64,000 nucleotides of DNA from Cricetomys ansorgei (Eukaryota > Chordata > Mammalia > Rodentia > Nesomyidae), in the NCBI GenBank assembly GCA_026225945.1, contig JAMJFZ010000320.1, forward strand, positions 11,080,001 to 11,144,000. Reading direction: 5' to 3'. The notes below the pieces were generated by a model, which worked only from the letters and a program-made list of their open reading frames with translations, searched no databases and was not told the DNA's origin. The number at the start of each line of letters is the position of its first letter. Positions within the stretch are counted from its first letter, which is position 1. This document shows, piece by piece, positions 21,225-32,662 of this stretch. Both the position numbers and the translations under genes were made by a program.

Positions 21225-21485
21225 AACTGGCTAGAGGAGCTAGTTTAGCCGACAATGCAAGCATGGGGGCTTGAATTTGAATCTCCAGAATACGTGGATA
21301 AAGCAAGGTGTCTGTAATCCCAGCACTCTTTTGGCAATATGGGAGATGCAACAAGAGAACAAGAGAGCCCTAGGAAAGCCAAGTTAATCTGGAGTATGCA
21401 AACAGCTGTTAACAATGACACCCAGTCTGTTCTCTGACCTCCACTTGTGTGCCCAAGGTCACATACATAATCACACATGTGCTCA
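21225..21485 (+). mobile_element. B4-type composite SINE
   Basis: tRNA-like head, 'gtgtctgtaatcccagcac' B1-like core, 'ctgttctctgacctccactt' tail. Confidence 0.65.
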
Positions 21486-21607
21486 AAGTGAAGCTAAACG
21501 TGAAAAGTTCTCTCTCTCTCTCCCCCTCCCTCTGTTTCTCTCACTATTACAGCTAGAAAAATACTGGAACCAGGGCTTCAATTTGGGTATTCCATTTAAA
21601 ACCTTTT

Positions 21608-21752
21608 AGTGTGTGTGTGTGTGTGGTGGGGGGGCACACAAGTAGAGGCCAGAGGAACTTTTAGGAATCAGTTCTCTCCTTTGTAGTGTTTTAGGCATCC
21701 AAGTTCAGGTCATCAGGCTTGCATGACAAGTGCTTTTACTGGCTGAGCCATA
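21608..21752 (-). mobile_element. B3 SINE, antisense
   Basis: (TG)n start, 'gaggccagaggaac', 'caggtcatcaggcttgcatg' and 'actggctgagccat'. Confidence 0.75.
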
Positions 21753-21802
21753 TATATATGTTATATATATATATATATATTATATATATAATATATATAT
21801 AT
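21750..21802 (+). repeat. (TA)n microsatellite
   Basis: TA repeat with two short slips, attached to the B3 head. Confidence 0.95.
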
Positions 21803-22265
21803 TCTGATAAATATGTCATATAAAACTGTCAATTTTATGTTCTTTAGAGTTAGAGTAACTAAGAGAGACATTAAATTACAGCCTTTAGCTAAGGGAAAGA
21901 TCTTGGCAAACGAAAAGAAACTGAGGCAATAAGCGAAGAGGGTCAAAGGAACAATACGAACAGTATTTGTGGAGCAGAAAGTTGAGTTCGGAGAAAATTA
22001 AGAAGACGTGAAAGAGAAAGTCAGTGATGGAGGCACAGACAAGACTAGGGAGAGACGAAGAAATGATGAAAGTCCAAGTAGCCCCTGGGAACGGAAGCCA
22101 ACAGATCCTGCAGAGTCAGAACAGCGGAGGACCCGCGTTGGAGTCCGACCGGGGGGCGCGGCTGCAGACGCCCGGAACTCCCACAGGCCCCGCCCACCTC
22201 GAGCTCGCCCCGCCCCCGCCCCCTCTCCCCCCGCCCCCGGTCTCTTAGGTGATGCTGCAGCCAAG

Positions 22266-22295
22266 ATGGCGCAGGCGGCGACCGCGGCGGCCTGA
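22266..22295 (+). other. upstream ORF 1 in presumed BLTP3B leader (9 codons)
   Basis: ATG at 22266 within the YY1-like AAGATGGCG, then an alanine-rich nonapeptide MAQAATAAA and TGA. It lies 180 bp before the BLTP3B start. Whether it is transcribed depends on the start site, which is not visible. The context resembles a TISU-type initiation element but with a C where the consensus has a G. Confidence 0.45.
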
Positions 22296-22300
22296 GCGTC

Positions 22301-22393
22301 ATGCTCCGGGCTCTCGGCGGCGGCTGTGGCCTCGGCCAGGGCCTCGAGTGTCTCCCGAGAGAGCGCTCTGGCGCCTCTCCTCCTGCTCGGTGA
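22301..22393 (+). other. upstream ORF 2 in presumed BLTP3B leader (30 codons)
   Basis: ATG at 22301, stop TGA at 22391-22393, in a weak context (C at -3 read from 'gcgtcATGc'). Glycine/arginine-rich peptide with no recognised domain. No other ATG occurs between its stop and the BLTP3B start at 22476. Confidence 0.4.
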
Positions 22394-22475
22394 GGCAGGA
22401 CCGAGAGGAGACTGCCGCGAAGAGAGGAGGCTGTGAGGAACGGCGAGAGAGCGGCGCTCGCGCCCGGCAGGCACC

Positions 22476-22519
22476 ATGGCTGGGATCATCAAGAAACAGA
22501 TCCTGAAGCACCTCTCCAG
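22476..22519 (+). CDS. BLTP3B: BLTP3B coding exon 1 (codons 1-15)
   Basis: Start in a strong Kozak context, GCACCATGG. Encodes MAGIIKKQILKHLS and two bases of R15: the amphipathic start of the chorein-N domain that caps lipid-transfer rods of this family. Donor AG|GTCAGC. Confidence 0.95.
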
Positions 22520-22861
22520 GTCAGCGGGCTCGCGGGCCGGTGTCCTCTCCACCGCGGCTGGGGCACAGGTCGCGGTCCGGGCTCCCCCGTCGCCGGCGGC
22601 GCTTCCGACCTGCCTCACGAGTGTCGCGGAGGGCGGCGGGGCTCAGCGGGCCGGGGTCGCCGCCTGGGGCCGCCCCTGCGCTGAGGCGGATGACGTCCCC
22701 GGCGTTACCCAGGTGCTGGGTGGGCGGATGAGGTGGACCGGAGCCGCGCCGGGCTCGGAGGCTCCCGGGGTTCGGCGCAGAGCGGTTCCGTTAACCGAGG
22801 ACGGGTGGGGTGTGTGTGTGTGTGGACTCTTGGGGCTAGGCTGCCTAGTGAAACGTTAACC

Positions 22862-23550
22862 TAGTGATGGTTCTCGGTGCCCCCTACCTGGCGTCCGCGC
22901 TCTGATGCGGCGGAGGATGTGCTTGTTTGCACGGTTAGGATTTGTTTCAGGTAAATAAGCAGAGTTCTCAGCTTTGGCAAGTTCTTTACGGAGTCGTCTC
23001 GGTCCCGCGTTGTTCTTCCTGAAGAGTTTTCTGGTTTTGTTTCCGAGACCTTTTAATTCAGGGACCGAACGTCTCGGGTGTTTAAGCCTAAGACGAGTCA
23101 TTCTTTCCATTTCATAACACAGTTTTAGTCAGAAACATGACTCAGTAAACTGGCAGTGTGTTACTGTTCTTGGCTTCTCCATATTTGTCTCAAGACTCAG
23201 GCTAAATGTAGGATCCCTGTGACAGGGAATTCAAAGCTCTTGGTTAGGATCTTTTTCTCTCCTCTGTAATTTGTAAGTTAATGCATGCTTCTAACTGACT
23301 AAAGGAAAGTGCTCAGGTATAATGATAGACTTGTACAGTAAACTAAGTCTTCATTTTCCGGATTTATTTATATTATAGGTGATAGATTGAGAACATACTG
23401 AATAAAAACGATACTATGATTCAGCAGTTATTTTCCTGACACTATATTGAATAGAATTTAGTACATATACGCATAAAGTATCGAAACATTGCAAAGTTGT
23501 GACTGTGTATTTGGTTCTTAAGATCACTAATTAGAAAATGTGTGTGTGTG
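22862..23550. other. BLTP3B intron 1 start, no repeat recognised
   Basis: Sequence downstream of the CpG island, CpG content falling. An antisense 84-codon basic ORF (22856-23110) is judged spurious. Confidence 0.5.
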
Positions 23551-23559
23551 TGTGTATGT

Positions 23560-23692
23560 ATTTGAAACAGGTTGTGTAGCTCAGGCTGTCCTGTAACTCA
23601 TGACAAATCCCAGACTATCCTCAAGCTCAGTGTCGTCCTTCCCATAGCTATCTGAACTGAGATTGCATGTCTGTGCTACCATACCTTGTTGG
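23560..23692 (-). mobile_element. B1 SINE, antisense, diverged
   Basis: 'gtagctcaggctgtcctgta' and 'tgagattgcatgtctgtgc'. Confidence 0.6.
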
Positions 23693-24194
23693 AAATTTTC
23701 TTTTAAAATTGTATGGATAGTGCAGTACTGGGCCATCTTATTTTGGAAGAAAGTTTTATCTCTTTAAAATAATGTTTATTACTTAGGTAAGTTTGATTCG
23801 TATGAGTATACACTTCACCCTTACTTACATCTAGTCCCATAAGGAAATTCAGATCCTTAGGCAGTGATTTGATTGCCTATTTCTCTCTAATGGATAATGG
23901 TATTGTACCACTCTGTATGCCTAGAAGAAAATTTAATTCAATTGATAAGTGCCTCAGGGCATTATCCTTTAATTCTCCTGTATAAGTCCATTTGGGAAGA
24001 ACTCTTAAGATTAAGAGTGGGAATGTAATGGCTTACTTTATCACAGTCCTTAGGATTACTTTATAATCTTCATGACTTCTTACACTTGTGTGGGAAATAG
24101 TAATGAGCATTTCTTTTTAAATCAGAACGTGTCTAAAACACTAACTAGCATTTTCTTTCTTTTTCTTTTTAAATGGAGAAATCATTTGTAGGTT

Positions 24195-24390
24195 ATTTTA
24201 TGGGCTTCAGAGATGACTCAGTCATTAAAGGCTAGGCTCACACCAAAAATCTTAAGATTATTTTACTTTTACATTGACTTACTGTGTGTGTTCAAGTGTG
24301 CACATATGTGCCTGATCCAGCCTGTGTATGGAAGTCTGAGGACATCGGCATAGGCTGGTTTTCACCTACCACATGTGTGCTCTGGTGGTG
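24195..24390. mobile_element. SINE fragments (B2-like head + antisense B3)
   Basis: 24195-24250 reads 'gggcttcagagatgactcag' forwards; 24255-24390 reads as antisense B3 with '(tg)n...gtctgaggacatcgg'. Confidence 0.5.
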
Positions 24391-24394
24391 GAAC

Positions 24395-24590
24395 TTAGTG
24401 TAGCAGACTGAGTTGAGTGCTTGCCTATTATGCAAGAATCCCCAACACCTTATAAACTGGGTGTGATGACAAATTCCTATAATCTCAGCACTCAGGAAGT
24501 GGAGGGATCAGTTCAAGGTCACTTCAGAAACTCAAGGTCATCCTTAGCAACATAATGAGTTTGAGGCCAGCTTTTGATACTAGAATATAT
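24395..24590 (+). mobile_element. B4-type composite SINE
   Basis: ID-like 'gagtgcttgcctattatgca' then B1-like 'cctataatctcagcactcag'. Confidence 0.6.
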
Positions 24591-24844
24591 TGGGGGAGTG
24601 GTGTTGGTACTTTCCTGTCTTAGAGAAGAATTAGGAAAATGTCCAAGTTTTTGTAGACTCTTTTGTAGGGACTCTTCCAGGATTAAGAAAATCTGTCTAG
24701 AAATATAGAATGCTCACTCTGAATGAACCTTAAGGTTTTAAGATTGAAACTAAATCCTGGAGGCTGGGAAGAGGTGGCTCAGTTGATTAAAACCTAGCAG
24801 TACTTTGCCATATTGGAAAAGTGTGGGAGAGGAATTGTTTTATA

Positions 24845-25475
24845 AGAGATTGACACATACTTTAAGTAAATAAATACTGAATGATTTGAGTAGTATAAGT
24901 CCATATCTCTGTTTCTTGCCTAATGCTTGTTTTTTAAGTACCTCTTGGGTTAAGAAGTTTGTATACTTGATGATTCTGAACCAACTGTGGGCAGTGTGAT
25001 GAGAGGAAGAGGTTAGAAGTGTATTATTTTAAAGAGAAATGAAACAGGAAAAGCCTTTCAAGGAGAAATTACCCAAATATTTTAAAACCAGAACAGGGTA
25101 TGTGTTGAAGGTAGTTATAGGGGAATACTATTTTCTTTTTTTCTTCCCTTAAGGGAATAGGAAGTTCTTTAAATCATTTAAACAAATATAAGAGGAAGCA
25201 GGCATTTACCTTTCGTTTCACCTTTAGATCTTTTTGTTTGTACGCTGTGTCTCTATTTACATGTGTGTGGGTGTATGTGCAGGCACAACAGATACACATT
25301 TTATTAAGCTGGGACCTGAAAAGTATTACGAAAGATCCAAGTACAAATGCTTCCTTCCTGTCCTTTAGCCTCAGGATATAGTATATTATACGCAGGTTTT
25401 TCTGGAGATTAGAGTTCACCTGGTAGACTGTACCTCCTCTGGGTGGAGTCTTTTGTCTTGTTTGAAGCAGTTGTT
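24845..25475. other. BLTP3B intron 1, nothing recognised
   Basis: AT-rich, no named repeat; a faint (TG)/(CA)-bearing SINE remnant may lie at 25255-25300. Confidence 0.45.
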
Positions 25476-25477
25476 GT

Positions 25478-25672
25478 CACCCGTTGGTACTTTGTTCCTG
25501 GGGGACATTTGGCAATGTTTGGAGATGTTTTTGTTTTTTATGGCTTGAAGTTGGTTCTGTTGACACCTGGTACGTAGAGGTCATGGGTGCTGCCAGACAC
25601 TCTATCATGCACAGCATGGACCTCTAAAATAAAAACTCTTTTGGCCCAAAGCGGCTGAAAGGCCGAGAAACT
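25478..25672 (+). mobile_element. MER5A-like hAT-Charlie MITE
   Basis: 'gggggacatttggcaatgtt', 'ggagatgtttttg', 'gtagaggtcatgggtgctgc' and terminal 'ggccgagaaact' match MER5A, an element older than the placental radiation. Confidence 0.75.
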
Positions 25673-26174
25673 AGTTTAAAATATGTAGGTATGTAGCAAA
25701 TGATTGAGCTAGATAACTTTGCTAGCTAAGGTTATTTTGTCTGCAAACAACAGAAATGTGTCTATTTAAGTAAAAAGGGAAATGTAATTGAAGCTGTCGG
25801 GGTGAGTCACAGATTGAGAGGAAGATCTGACCACAAACTCAGAGACAGGCGGAAGCCAGTGGAGCTCCTTGAATCTCCCGGTAGAGGCCCCGGCCTTCAT
25901 TTTAAAGCAAGGTCTGTCCAGCTTCGGGTCTTAGCCTAGATACTTCTTTGCTGTGGAGGACGATTTCACACACTGTGGGGTGCTTAATAGTTCTAGGAAT
26001 TTCTAAAAGTTCCTGGTTGAAAATTGCAACTTTGAGGTACTGACTTATTTTATTTCTTAGGACTCTTTACTCTCTGATCTTTCCTGCCAAGTTTTAAATT
26101 CTTGGGAGAGAAAATCTTTATGGCCCAGTTCCACCTATTCATATATCAATTTTTGGTGATCAAGAGTTGAACAA

Positions 26175-26533
26175 CATCTTCGTTACCTTTCTACTGCTGT
26201 GGAGAAACACCATGACTAAGACAACTTATAAAAGAAATCATTGAATTGGGGGCTTACATTTCTGGGGAATGAGTCCATGACTTAACATGTCAGGAAGCGT
26301 GGCAGCAGGCAGTCAGACATAACACTAGTGCAGTAGCTGAGAGCTTATGTCCTTATGTACAAGAAGAAGGCAAAGAAAAGCTAGCTGGGAATAACATGGA
26401 CTTTTGAAAACCCAAACCTTCCTCCAATGAGGAGACACCTCCTAATCCTTGCGAAACAATTACACCAGCTGAGGACCAAGCATGTGGTGGTGGTGGTGGT
26501 GGTGGTGGGGGCATTCTCATTTAAACCATCACA
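26175..26533 (-). mobile_element. MaLR LTR (ORR1/MT-like), antisense
   Basis: Ends with 'ttaaaccatcaca', the antisense of the TGTGATGGTTT start; body has 'cacctcctaatccttgcg', 'gtcaggaagcgtggcagcag', 'aaacaccatgactaagac'. A (GTG)n has expanded within it. Confidence 0.75.
26484..26508 (+). repeat. (GTG)n microsatellite
   Basis: Eight GTG units inside the antisense LTR. Confidence 0.95.
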
Positions 26534-26949
26534 GACAGCAAAGATCTGGTTATGGAGAGAATTATTATGAATTAAGAGTGTTGCTCATTTTGGAGTCAGG
26601 CTTAATTAAGATTTTCACGGGCCTCATTTGCTATGCTGAGGAAATTAAACTTCATACCTGGGAGTGGGTGACTGCTTAAAATTATTTCCAGCTAGTAGAA
26701 GGATGTAGTTTGTAAAGAAGTCTTGTTGTGGAGACTAGGTTTAGGAACAGTATCTAAAGTGGAAATATAGCATCCACAAATGATTTGGAGTAACTTATGT
26801 ATTGGGAAGATGCTAATGTCCTTCAGAGCCTAAGATCTATCTGTTGCTCTGTGTTTGGAGAACCAGATCTGGGAAGTAGGAGAACCAACCTGAATGTCTC
26901 AGTATGGGCTGTTTTGTAGACTAAGGGGAAGGGACCCTTTAAAAGGGTG

Positions 26950-27265
26950 ATTGCAGGCTGGGGAGATGGTTTGTGGGTAAAGTGCTTGCTGCACAACTGT
27001 GAGGACCTTAGCTCAGATTGCTAGCACTCATATAAAAACCAAGTGCAGCAACATAAGTCTTTAATTCCAGGGCTAGCAAGGTGGAGACGGGGCTCCCCGA
27101 GCTTGCCGGCCAGCTAGTCTAGCTGAATTGGTGAGCTCCAAATTCAGCAAGGTAGTAATCTCAAAAGATGAAAAAATGAGGTGAAGAGTGACTGAGGAAG
27201 ACATCAGGCCGTAACCTCTGACCTCCACATCTCTGTGCACATATGTGTATCCATATACAACCGTG
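26950..27265 (+). mobile_element. B4A-like SINE
   Basis: 'aggctggggagatggtttg' head; long body ending 'gactgaggaagacatcagg' and 'aacctctgacctccacat', typical of B4A. Confidence 0.75.
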
Positions 27266-27324
27266 TTCACAAAGTTACTTTCTCAAATAATTATATCACT
27301 ATTCAAAGACTAAGTTTTCACATG

Positions 27325-27472
27325 CTTTTGTTGTTGTTGTTGTCGAGACTGGTCTTCTCTGTAGCCCCTGGCTGTCTTGGAATTCACTCTGTAGACCAGG
27401 CTGGCCTTGAACTTGCAGAGATCCACTTGGTTCTGCCTCCCTCAAGGCATGTGCCACCACCCCCTGGCTTCT
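27325..27472 (-). mobile_element. B1 SINE, antisense
   Basis: (TTG)n start, 'gtagaccaggctggccttga', 'catgtgccaccaccccctgg'. Confidence 0.85.
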
Positions 27473-27520
27473 TTTATTTTGAAGCAAGGTCTTGCTATAT
27501 ATCACAGCTTTGCTTAGAAA

Positions 27521-27690
27521 TCTTTTTAAAGTATTTATTGTGTGTGTGGGATGCATGCATGCCATGGTATGCATATGGAAAATTAGAGGACCTCTCGCCC
27601 ACATGCTTGACATTTGTGATAAAACTTGATAATTTGTGGGAATATATGTATTCCAGGTTCTGAGCACTCATATGTATGCCAGGTGTTGAG
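27521..27690 (-). mobile_element. B3 SINE fragment, antisense
   Basis: 'aaagtatttattgtgtgtg' and 'gaaaattagaggacctctc'. Confidence 0.5.
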
Positions 27691-28351
27691 CATTACAAAT
27701 GCAAGGATGATTTAAATTGATTATATTCTGGTCTAGGAAGCATAAATAGGGTTTTAAGCCTATTTCTAAACCACACTGCTGTATGAAATTTGTGAGTTGG
27801 TTTACTTAGATCAGGCAACAGAGAAAACTGAGTTACTTTTTGGATTACAAATTTACTTTTATAAGATTTGAGATTATTTAAAAGTAATTTTGCTTTTTAA
27901 TACTTATTTTTAATATAATCTCTAGTAATATGTGTGTTGACATTGACTGTACTATTTTTTTTTAACAAATAAGTTACTGAGTGCCTACTTCATACGAAAT
28001 ACTACTCAGTAGTATTGAGAATATAGCAATAAGAAAATAGATAAAAATCCCAGCACTCATATTGTTTACATTTTAGTCAGGATGAGCGTAATCAATAAAT
28101 AGTAAATAGTGAAACGTGTGTGTTAAGTGCTATTTATAAAAGTAACAACAAGGGAGTCAGCAGATAGGGATGGGTTTGTAGGTAGTCTGAGTGTGGTGGT
28201 CAGTAATGCTCAATTGAGATAAATTTGACAAGACAACTGAAAGAGTTGGTGGAAGCAAATGCAAACAGCTCCAAAGGTGGTAGCTTGCTTGTCATTTTGA
28301 AATATGTTGAGGTGAAATTGAGTGGAGTAGGAAAGAAAACATAGGCCAAGG

Positions 28352-28440
28352 CTGGCGGGGATAGTGTACCTCAGTGGTGAAGGGCTTGTTTGGCATGCTC
28401 GAAGCCCTGGGTTTGATCCCCACCTGACAACAGCAAAGTC
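28352..28440 (+). mobile_element. ID SINE
   Basis: 'tacctcagtggtgaagggct', 'gccctgggtttgatcccca'. Confidence 0.75.
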
Positions 28441-28479
28441 CTGATCATGTTGAAGTACAAATACAGAGCTTCTTGGTCA

Positions 28480-28690
28480 AAAGATGTAGGTCCTAGATGT
28501 AGAATGCTTGGCTAATGTGCACAGAGCCCCAAGTTCTGTCTAGGGTTCCACGTTTGAGATGGGGAGGCATTGTGGTATATGCCTGTAATCCTAGGATGTG
28601 TGGTGTGAAGAGGGAAAGTCAGAAATTTCAAGGTCATTCTTGGCTGCTTTGTGAGTTAGAGGCCAGCCCAGGCTAGGTGGAAGACAGAGA
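28480..28690 (+). mobile_element. B4-type composite SINE
   Basis: 'ggcattgtggtatatgcctg', 'atttcaaggtcattcttggc', 'gaggccagcccaggcta'. Confidence 0.65.
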
Positions 28691-28754
28691 CTATCACACC
28701 TTCATCTCTAGAACCAGTTACCCACCAGTTACCCACCAGGAATTTCTGTCCTTC

Positions 28755-28838
28755 CTTTTGGGTCCTGGGAACCAAACATGGGTCCTCTGGAAGAGCAGCA
28801 AATGCTCTTAACCACTGAGCCATCTCTTCAGCCCCTAG
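28755..28838 (-). mobile_element. B2 SINE 5' part, antisense
   Basis: 'gctcttaaccactgagccat' and 'ctcttcagcccc' preceded by 'gggtcctctggaagagcag'. Confidence 0.85.
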
Positions 28839-29267
28839 TTTCAGGTTTTATTTCTAAATTACTGGGACAAAGTTTCCTTATATCTAGTATCAATGTGGAA
28901 ACTGGTAATGACTGGCTTTACACTGAAGTGAGATTGGAAACCGCTGGAAGGTTTTCAGCCAAGGATCACTTTGGCAGCCATATGAGAAACAGCTTAAGAG
29001 AAGAAGCAAAAGAAGATAGTTAACTATCTTGGTGAAAAAATATTAGCAAGGTAGATGATGGAGTTGCTGAGAGTCAGTTTCTAGATGTCCTTTGAAGGTA
29101 GAGCCAGCATTGACCAACAGATAGAATACAGACAAAGAGAGAAGAGCAGCGATGGATGCTGCTGACAAGATGGAGTTGCCATTGACAATTGGAGATGACT
29201 ACTAGGGAGCATGCTATCAGAGATTGGGATTTGGTTTTGGATATGTTAATTTGGATGAATGTTTTTA

Positions 29268-29485
29268 ATCTTTTAAAGATTTTATTTATTTTTAATGTGT
29301 ATGAATGTTTTCCCTGCATTTATGTCTGTGCCCACATACCTGAAGTATTCCTGGAGGCCAGAAAAGGGTGTCAAATTCCCTGGAACTGGAGTTACAGATA
29401 CTTATGAGCCACTATGTAGATGCTGGGAATTGAACCTGGGTCCTCTGGAAGAGTAGCCAGTGCTCATAATTGTTGATATATTTCT
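29268..29485 (-). mobile_element. B2/B3 SINE, antisense
   Basis: 'ggaggccagaaaagggtgtc', 'ttgaacctgggtcctctgg'; head partly lost. Confidence 0.8.
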
Positions 29486-29610
29486 CTGGACTGTTTACTA
29501 CACTTGGGTATATAGGTATAGTCCATTACTGGAGCGTTTTCTGGTTTATGAGTTATCTTTCTTCTTTCCCCTGTCTTCCTGTCTCCCTTCTTTTCTTCGT
29601 CCCTTTTCAC

Positions 29611-29752
29611 TTTAGAGGCAGGGTCCAGTATCATACCTTAGGCTGTCCTGGAGCTCACTTTGTAGCCCAGACTGGTCTTGAACTCAGCAACTCACCTGCC
29701 TCTGTCTCTCCAGTATTGGCAGTACAGATGTGAGCCACCACACTAGCCTGGG
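29611..29752 (-). mobile_element. B1 SINE, antisense, diverged
   Basis: 'ctgtcctggagctcactttg', 'gatgtgagccaccacac'. Confidence 0.75.
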
Positions 29753-29759
29753 TTATTTT

Positions 29760-31415
29760 TTATAGGTAACTTTATGCTTCAGTATTCTCTGAAATGAGAA
29801 CTACAGTTTTCACTGGTTTGGGCAGTTAAACTGATGTGGTGATTTGTAGTTGTAGGTTGCTTGTTTTGTAAAGTGTCTGAATTTATTTTATTTAATATTA
29901 AGTTATTCAGTTCAGTCTTTATGTAACTTTTATATGAGGTAGCTATCTCGTTTTCGTTGGTGTTTTTATATACATTAAAAAATGGATATAACACAGTAGA
30001 CATGACAGTGGTGGAGAGGATGAGGAATTCCTAAATGGTTAATTTGTTTTCAAATGTAATCAGTGTCTGCCTGTAGGTAATCTGGTATGAGATACAACTG
30101 TTTTTGTAAGCACATCACAGCTGAATATTTCACTCCTCTCCTCTTCCTTCCCTTAAACTTGCCCCTTCTGTGTCCCCTGTGTCCCCATTCCCTGCAGCGT
30201 TCCCTGCTGGCTGTGGTGGAGATTGGTGTGCTGTGAATTGCACAATCATCTAAGTGAGTACCAGAAGAGTCTAAGAAACCCTGGCAGCTGACTGCTTGCT
30301 TTCATCAGGAGTAGGGACCTTTTGTCTGAATTTCCTGCCCTCAGGTAATACTTCTGTTCCCCAGTTTTGTTTTCCTTTCTGTAAGCACGGATTGTGCCCC
30401 ATATACAGATAATTTCATTTTAAAACCAGGTAACTACAAATTCATGCAAATCCTCTTTTAGAATGTCCTTTTTTTTCAAATTCAAAAGATTTGGCAACCT
30501 AGAAAGTTGTAACCAGTCTTTTCTGATGTTGCAAAGGGGAGTTTTATAATTTTCAGCCAGCTATTTGGCAATAGTAATTAGCATTTGATGTTTTAATGGG
30601 TATGGCTTCATAGTCTGATTACTAAGGTCTGAAGACTTTTGATCATAAAATATTTCGATAACTCTTCATTGAAGGCTTTAAGAGTTTATTTCATGTTTAA
30701 TATTGTGATCATTGTCATTTAAAAAAGAGTCATAATCGTGAAGTGGAGCCAGTTTGCAGCAGCCTTTTCACAATTCTGTTCTCACCTTCTGTGTCTCTTC
30801 TAAAGACGCATCGTCAGTGGTGAGCTGTGCCATCCGCATATGGCCCCAGCTAATTGGGGTATTCAGATAAAAGGCTAGCAGAGTCCGGAGTTGAAGGCTA
30901 GCCTAGGCAGTCCGTGCACGTGCACACATACCAGTTCCATACAGAAGACAAAAAAGTAATGTTAGTGAAATCGTGCAACCCTTTACATAGCTGCTCTAGG
31001 GGCAGCAGAACAGAGTACAGAACAGAACAGGGGTAGCAGAACTGTGGACCAGTTGATAATCTTATTTCCATTTGCTATTCAGCAATGGTCTTGTTTGCCA
31101 CTCTTGCCCATCTTGATTTCATGTAGGCTTTTAGGAATCTGGATCTCACTGCAAAATTGCCAGACTTTTAGAAACTTTTGAAATTCTCTTTAGTATATTG
31201 GTAATTAAGGCTTTCTGTTGTTTATAATGACATTCAAAGATGACTCTGATTTTGTATATACATCTAGAAAATTAACTGGGACAGGAGCTCAAAAGTATAG
31301 TCACAACCTCAATCTGTTGCATTTTCTCAGTTGTACCTCTTTAACATATCATTTGCTCTGGTCAGTACTTATCTTATTGAAGATGAGGCATTATGATTGT
31401 ATTCTATTTTTAGTT
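29760..31415. other. BLTP3B intron 1, largely unique
   Basis: About 1.65 kb with no confident repeat or gene. A weak B1-like remnant may exist at 30835-30930. Candidate for intronic regulatory sequence only by default. Confidence 0.4.
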
Positions 31416-31420
31416 TTTGT

Positions 31421-31640
31421 TAAGATGTTATTTACTTTATGTATATCAGTGTTTTGCTTGCATGTCTTTCTTTGAACCACATGTATTCCTGGTGCCTATG
31501 GAGTTGAGAAGAGGGCATTGTATCTTCTGGAACTGGAGTTATAGATAGTTCTGAGCAGCTACGTGGGTGCTAGTTTACCAGTCAGTGTATTCTGGAAGAT
31601 TAAGCATTGCCCTTAACTGCTGAGCCTCTATCCAGCACTG
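31421..31640 (-). mobile_element. B3 SINE, antisense
   Basis: 'atcttctggaactggagtta' and 'gcccttaactgctgagcctc'. Confidence 0.75.
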
Positions 31641-31721
31641 AATTCTAAGTTCAAACTATTTTTGTATATTATTTCCAGGTTTAATTATTTTCTTATTTTC
31701 TTTCATATATTTTTCTTTTAT

Positions 31722-31960
31722 TTCCAGTCCTGGGGATAGGCCCTGGGACCTAGTACATGCTAAGCAAGTGCTTTACCAGTAAGCTGTATTCCTAGCCCTT
31801 TAAAATTTGTTCTTGTTTTTGAGACAAGGTTTTACTAAGTTTTCCAGACAGGCAGGCCTTGAACTCACTTTGTATCCTAGGCAGGTCTTGAACTTGTTTT
31901 CCTCCTGCTTCAGCTACACTGGGTGCTAGATTACATATAGGCTGTGTCACCAGGCCCAGA
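31722..31960 (-). mobile_element. ID + B1 SINEs, antisense (B4/RSINE-like)
   Basis: 31722-31800 antisense ID ('gcaagtgctttaccagtaag'), 31815-31960 antisense B1 ('tttttgagacaaggtttta'). Confidence 0.65.
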
Positions 31961-31999
31961 TTAGCTTCCCGTTTGATTCTTTTCATCTTGTGTTGAGAA

Positions 32000-32207
32000 A
32001 GATTTACTTATTTTATTTTATGTGAGTGTTTTCGTGTGTGCGATGTACACTCTCTGTGTGTCTAGTACTTGTAGACCTAGAAGAGGCAGCAGATACCTGG
32101 AACAGAGTTAAGACAGTTTGAGCTGCCGTATGGGTACAGGGAACTGAATCCAGATACTCTGCAAGAGTAGCAAGTGCTCTTAACCACTGATCCATCTCCT
32201 CAGCCTG
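32000..32207 (-). mobile_element. B2/B3 SINE, antisense
   Basis: 'ggaactgaatccagatactc', 'gctcttaaccactgatccat', 'ctcctcagcctg'. Confidence 0.8.
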
Positions 32208-32317
32208 ACTCTTGAGTTTATCTTCTTGTTCTGAAGTTAGGACATAGCAGACGACTTGGCAGACTTTTGAATATCTCTGCTCTCACAATCCAGATTTAAT
32301 TTATCAGTTTTTGTACC

Positions 32318-32344
32318 TTTTTTTTTTTTTTTTTTTTTTTTTTT
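32318..32344 (+). repeat. poly(T) run
   Basis: About 26 uninterrupted T in BLTP3B intron 1. Confidence 0.9.
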
Positions 32345-32497
32345 GCAACTAAATGTTCTTATTTCCTTCTGGTCTAACAGTTTATTCCTTCATTAACACT
32401 GTTACCAGAAAGGTGTTTCAAATGCTAATCATACTTAATTTCTTGCTAATCTTTTGATGGCTCTGTTGAAGTTTTAAAGAAGTTGGTCATAACAGGA

Positions 32498-32662
32498 CCC
32501 CCCCCCCCCCAAATTTTTTGATTTTGAGATAGGATGTCTCTACATAGCCCTGAGTACTCTGGAACTCATTATGCAGACCAACCTGGCCTCAAACTCGGAG
32601 ATCGGCCTGCCTCTACCTACTGACTGCTGGGATTAAAGGTGTATGCCACCACATCTGGCCTC
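32498..32662 (-). mobile_element. B1 SINE, antisense, with poly(C) at its tail
   Basis: C13 run at 32498-32510, then 'ttgagataggatgtctctac' and 'tgctgggattaaaggtgtat'. Confidence 0.8.

Larger units (their letters stand above)
22090..22860 (+). promoter_or_regulatory. BLTP3B: BLTP3B CpG-island promoter
   Basis: CpG-dense GC-rich block starting about 390 bp before the start codon and running into intron 1. GC boxes cluster at about 22187-22240, and a YY1-like CCAAGATGGCG lies at 22261-22271. No TATA box. The dense CpG ends near 22860. Confidence 0.75.

Noticed and set aside
19554..21802. Self-complementary TA tracts as microRNA hairpins
   Set aside because: Pure dinucleotide repeats fold trivially; no unique-stem hairpin found.
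9373..22475. Shared bidirectional promoter for ACTR6 and BLTP3B
   Set aside because: The genes are divergent, but 13 kb of repeat-rich DNA separates two distinct promoters.
21998..22618. 206-codon minus-strand ORF across the BLTP3B CpG island
   Set aside because: Alanine/arginine-rich translation typical of GC-rich DNA read antisense; no domain, and it overlaps the promoter and first exon of BLTP3B.
22856..23110. 84-codon basic minus-strand ORF in intron 1
   Set aside because: Strikingly Arg/Lys-rich but no family recognised, no poly(A) signal or splice context, and lies at the edge of the CpG island. Only a possible divergent transcript; not called a gene.
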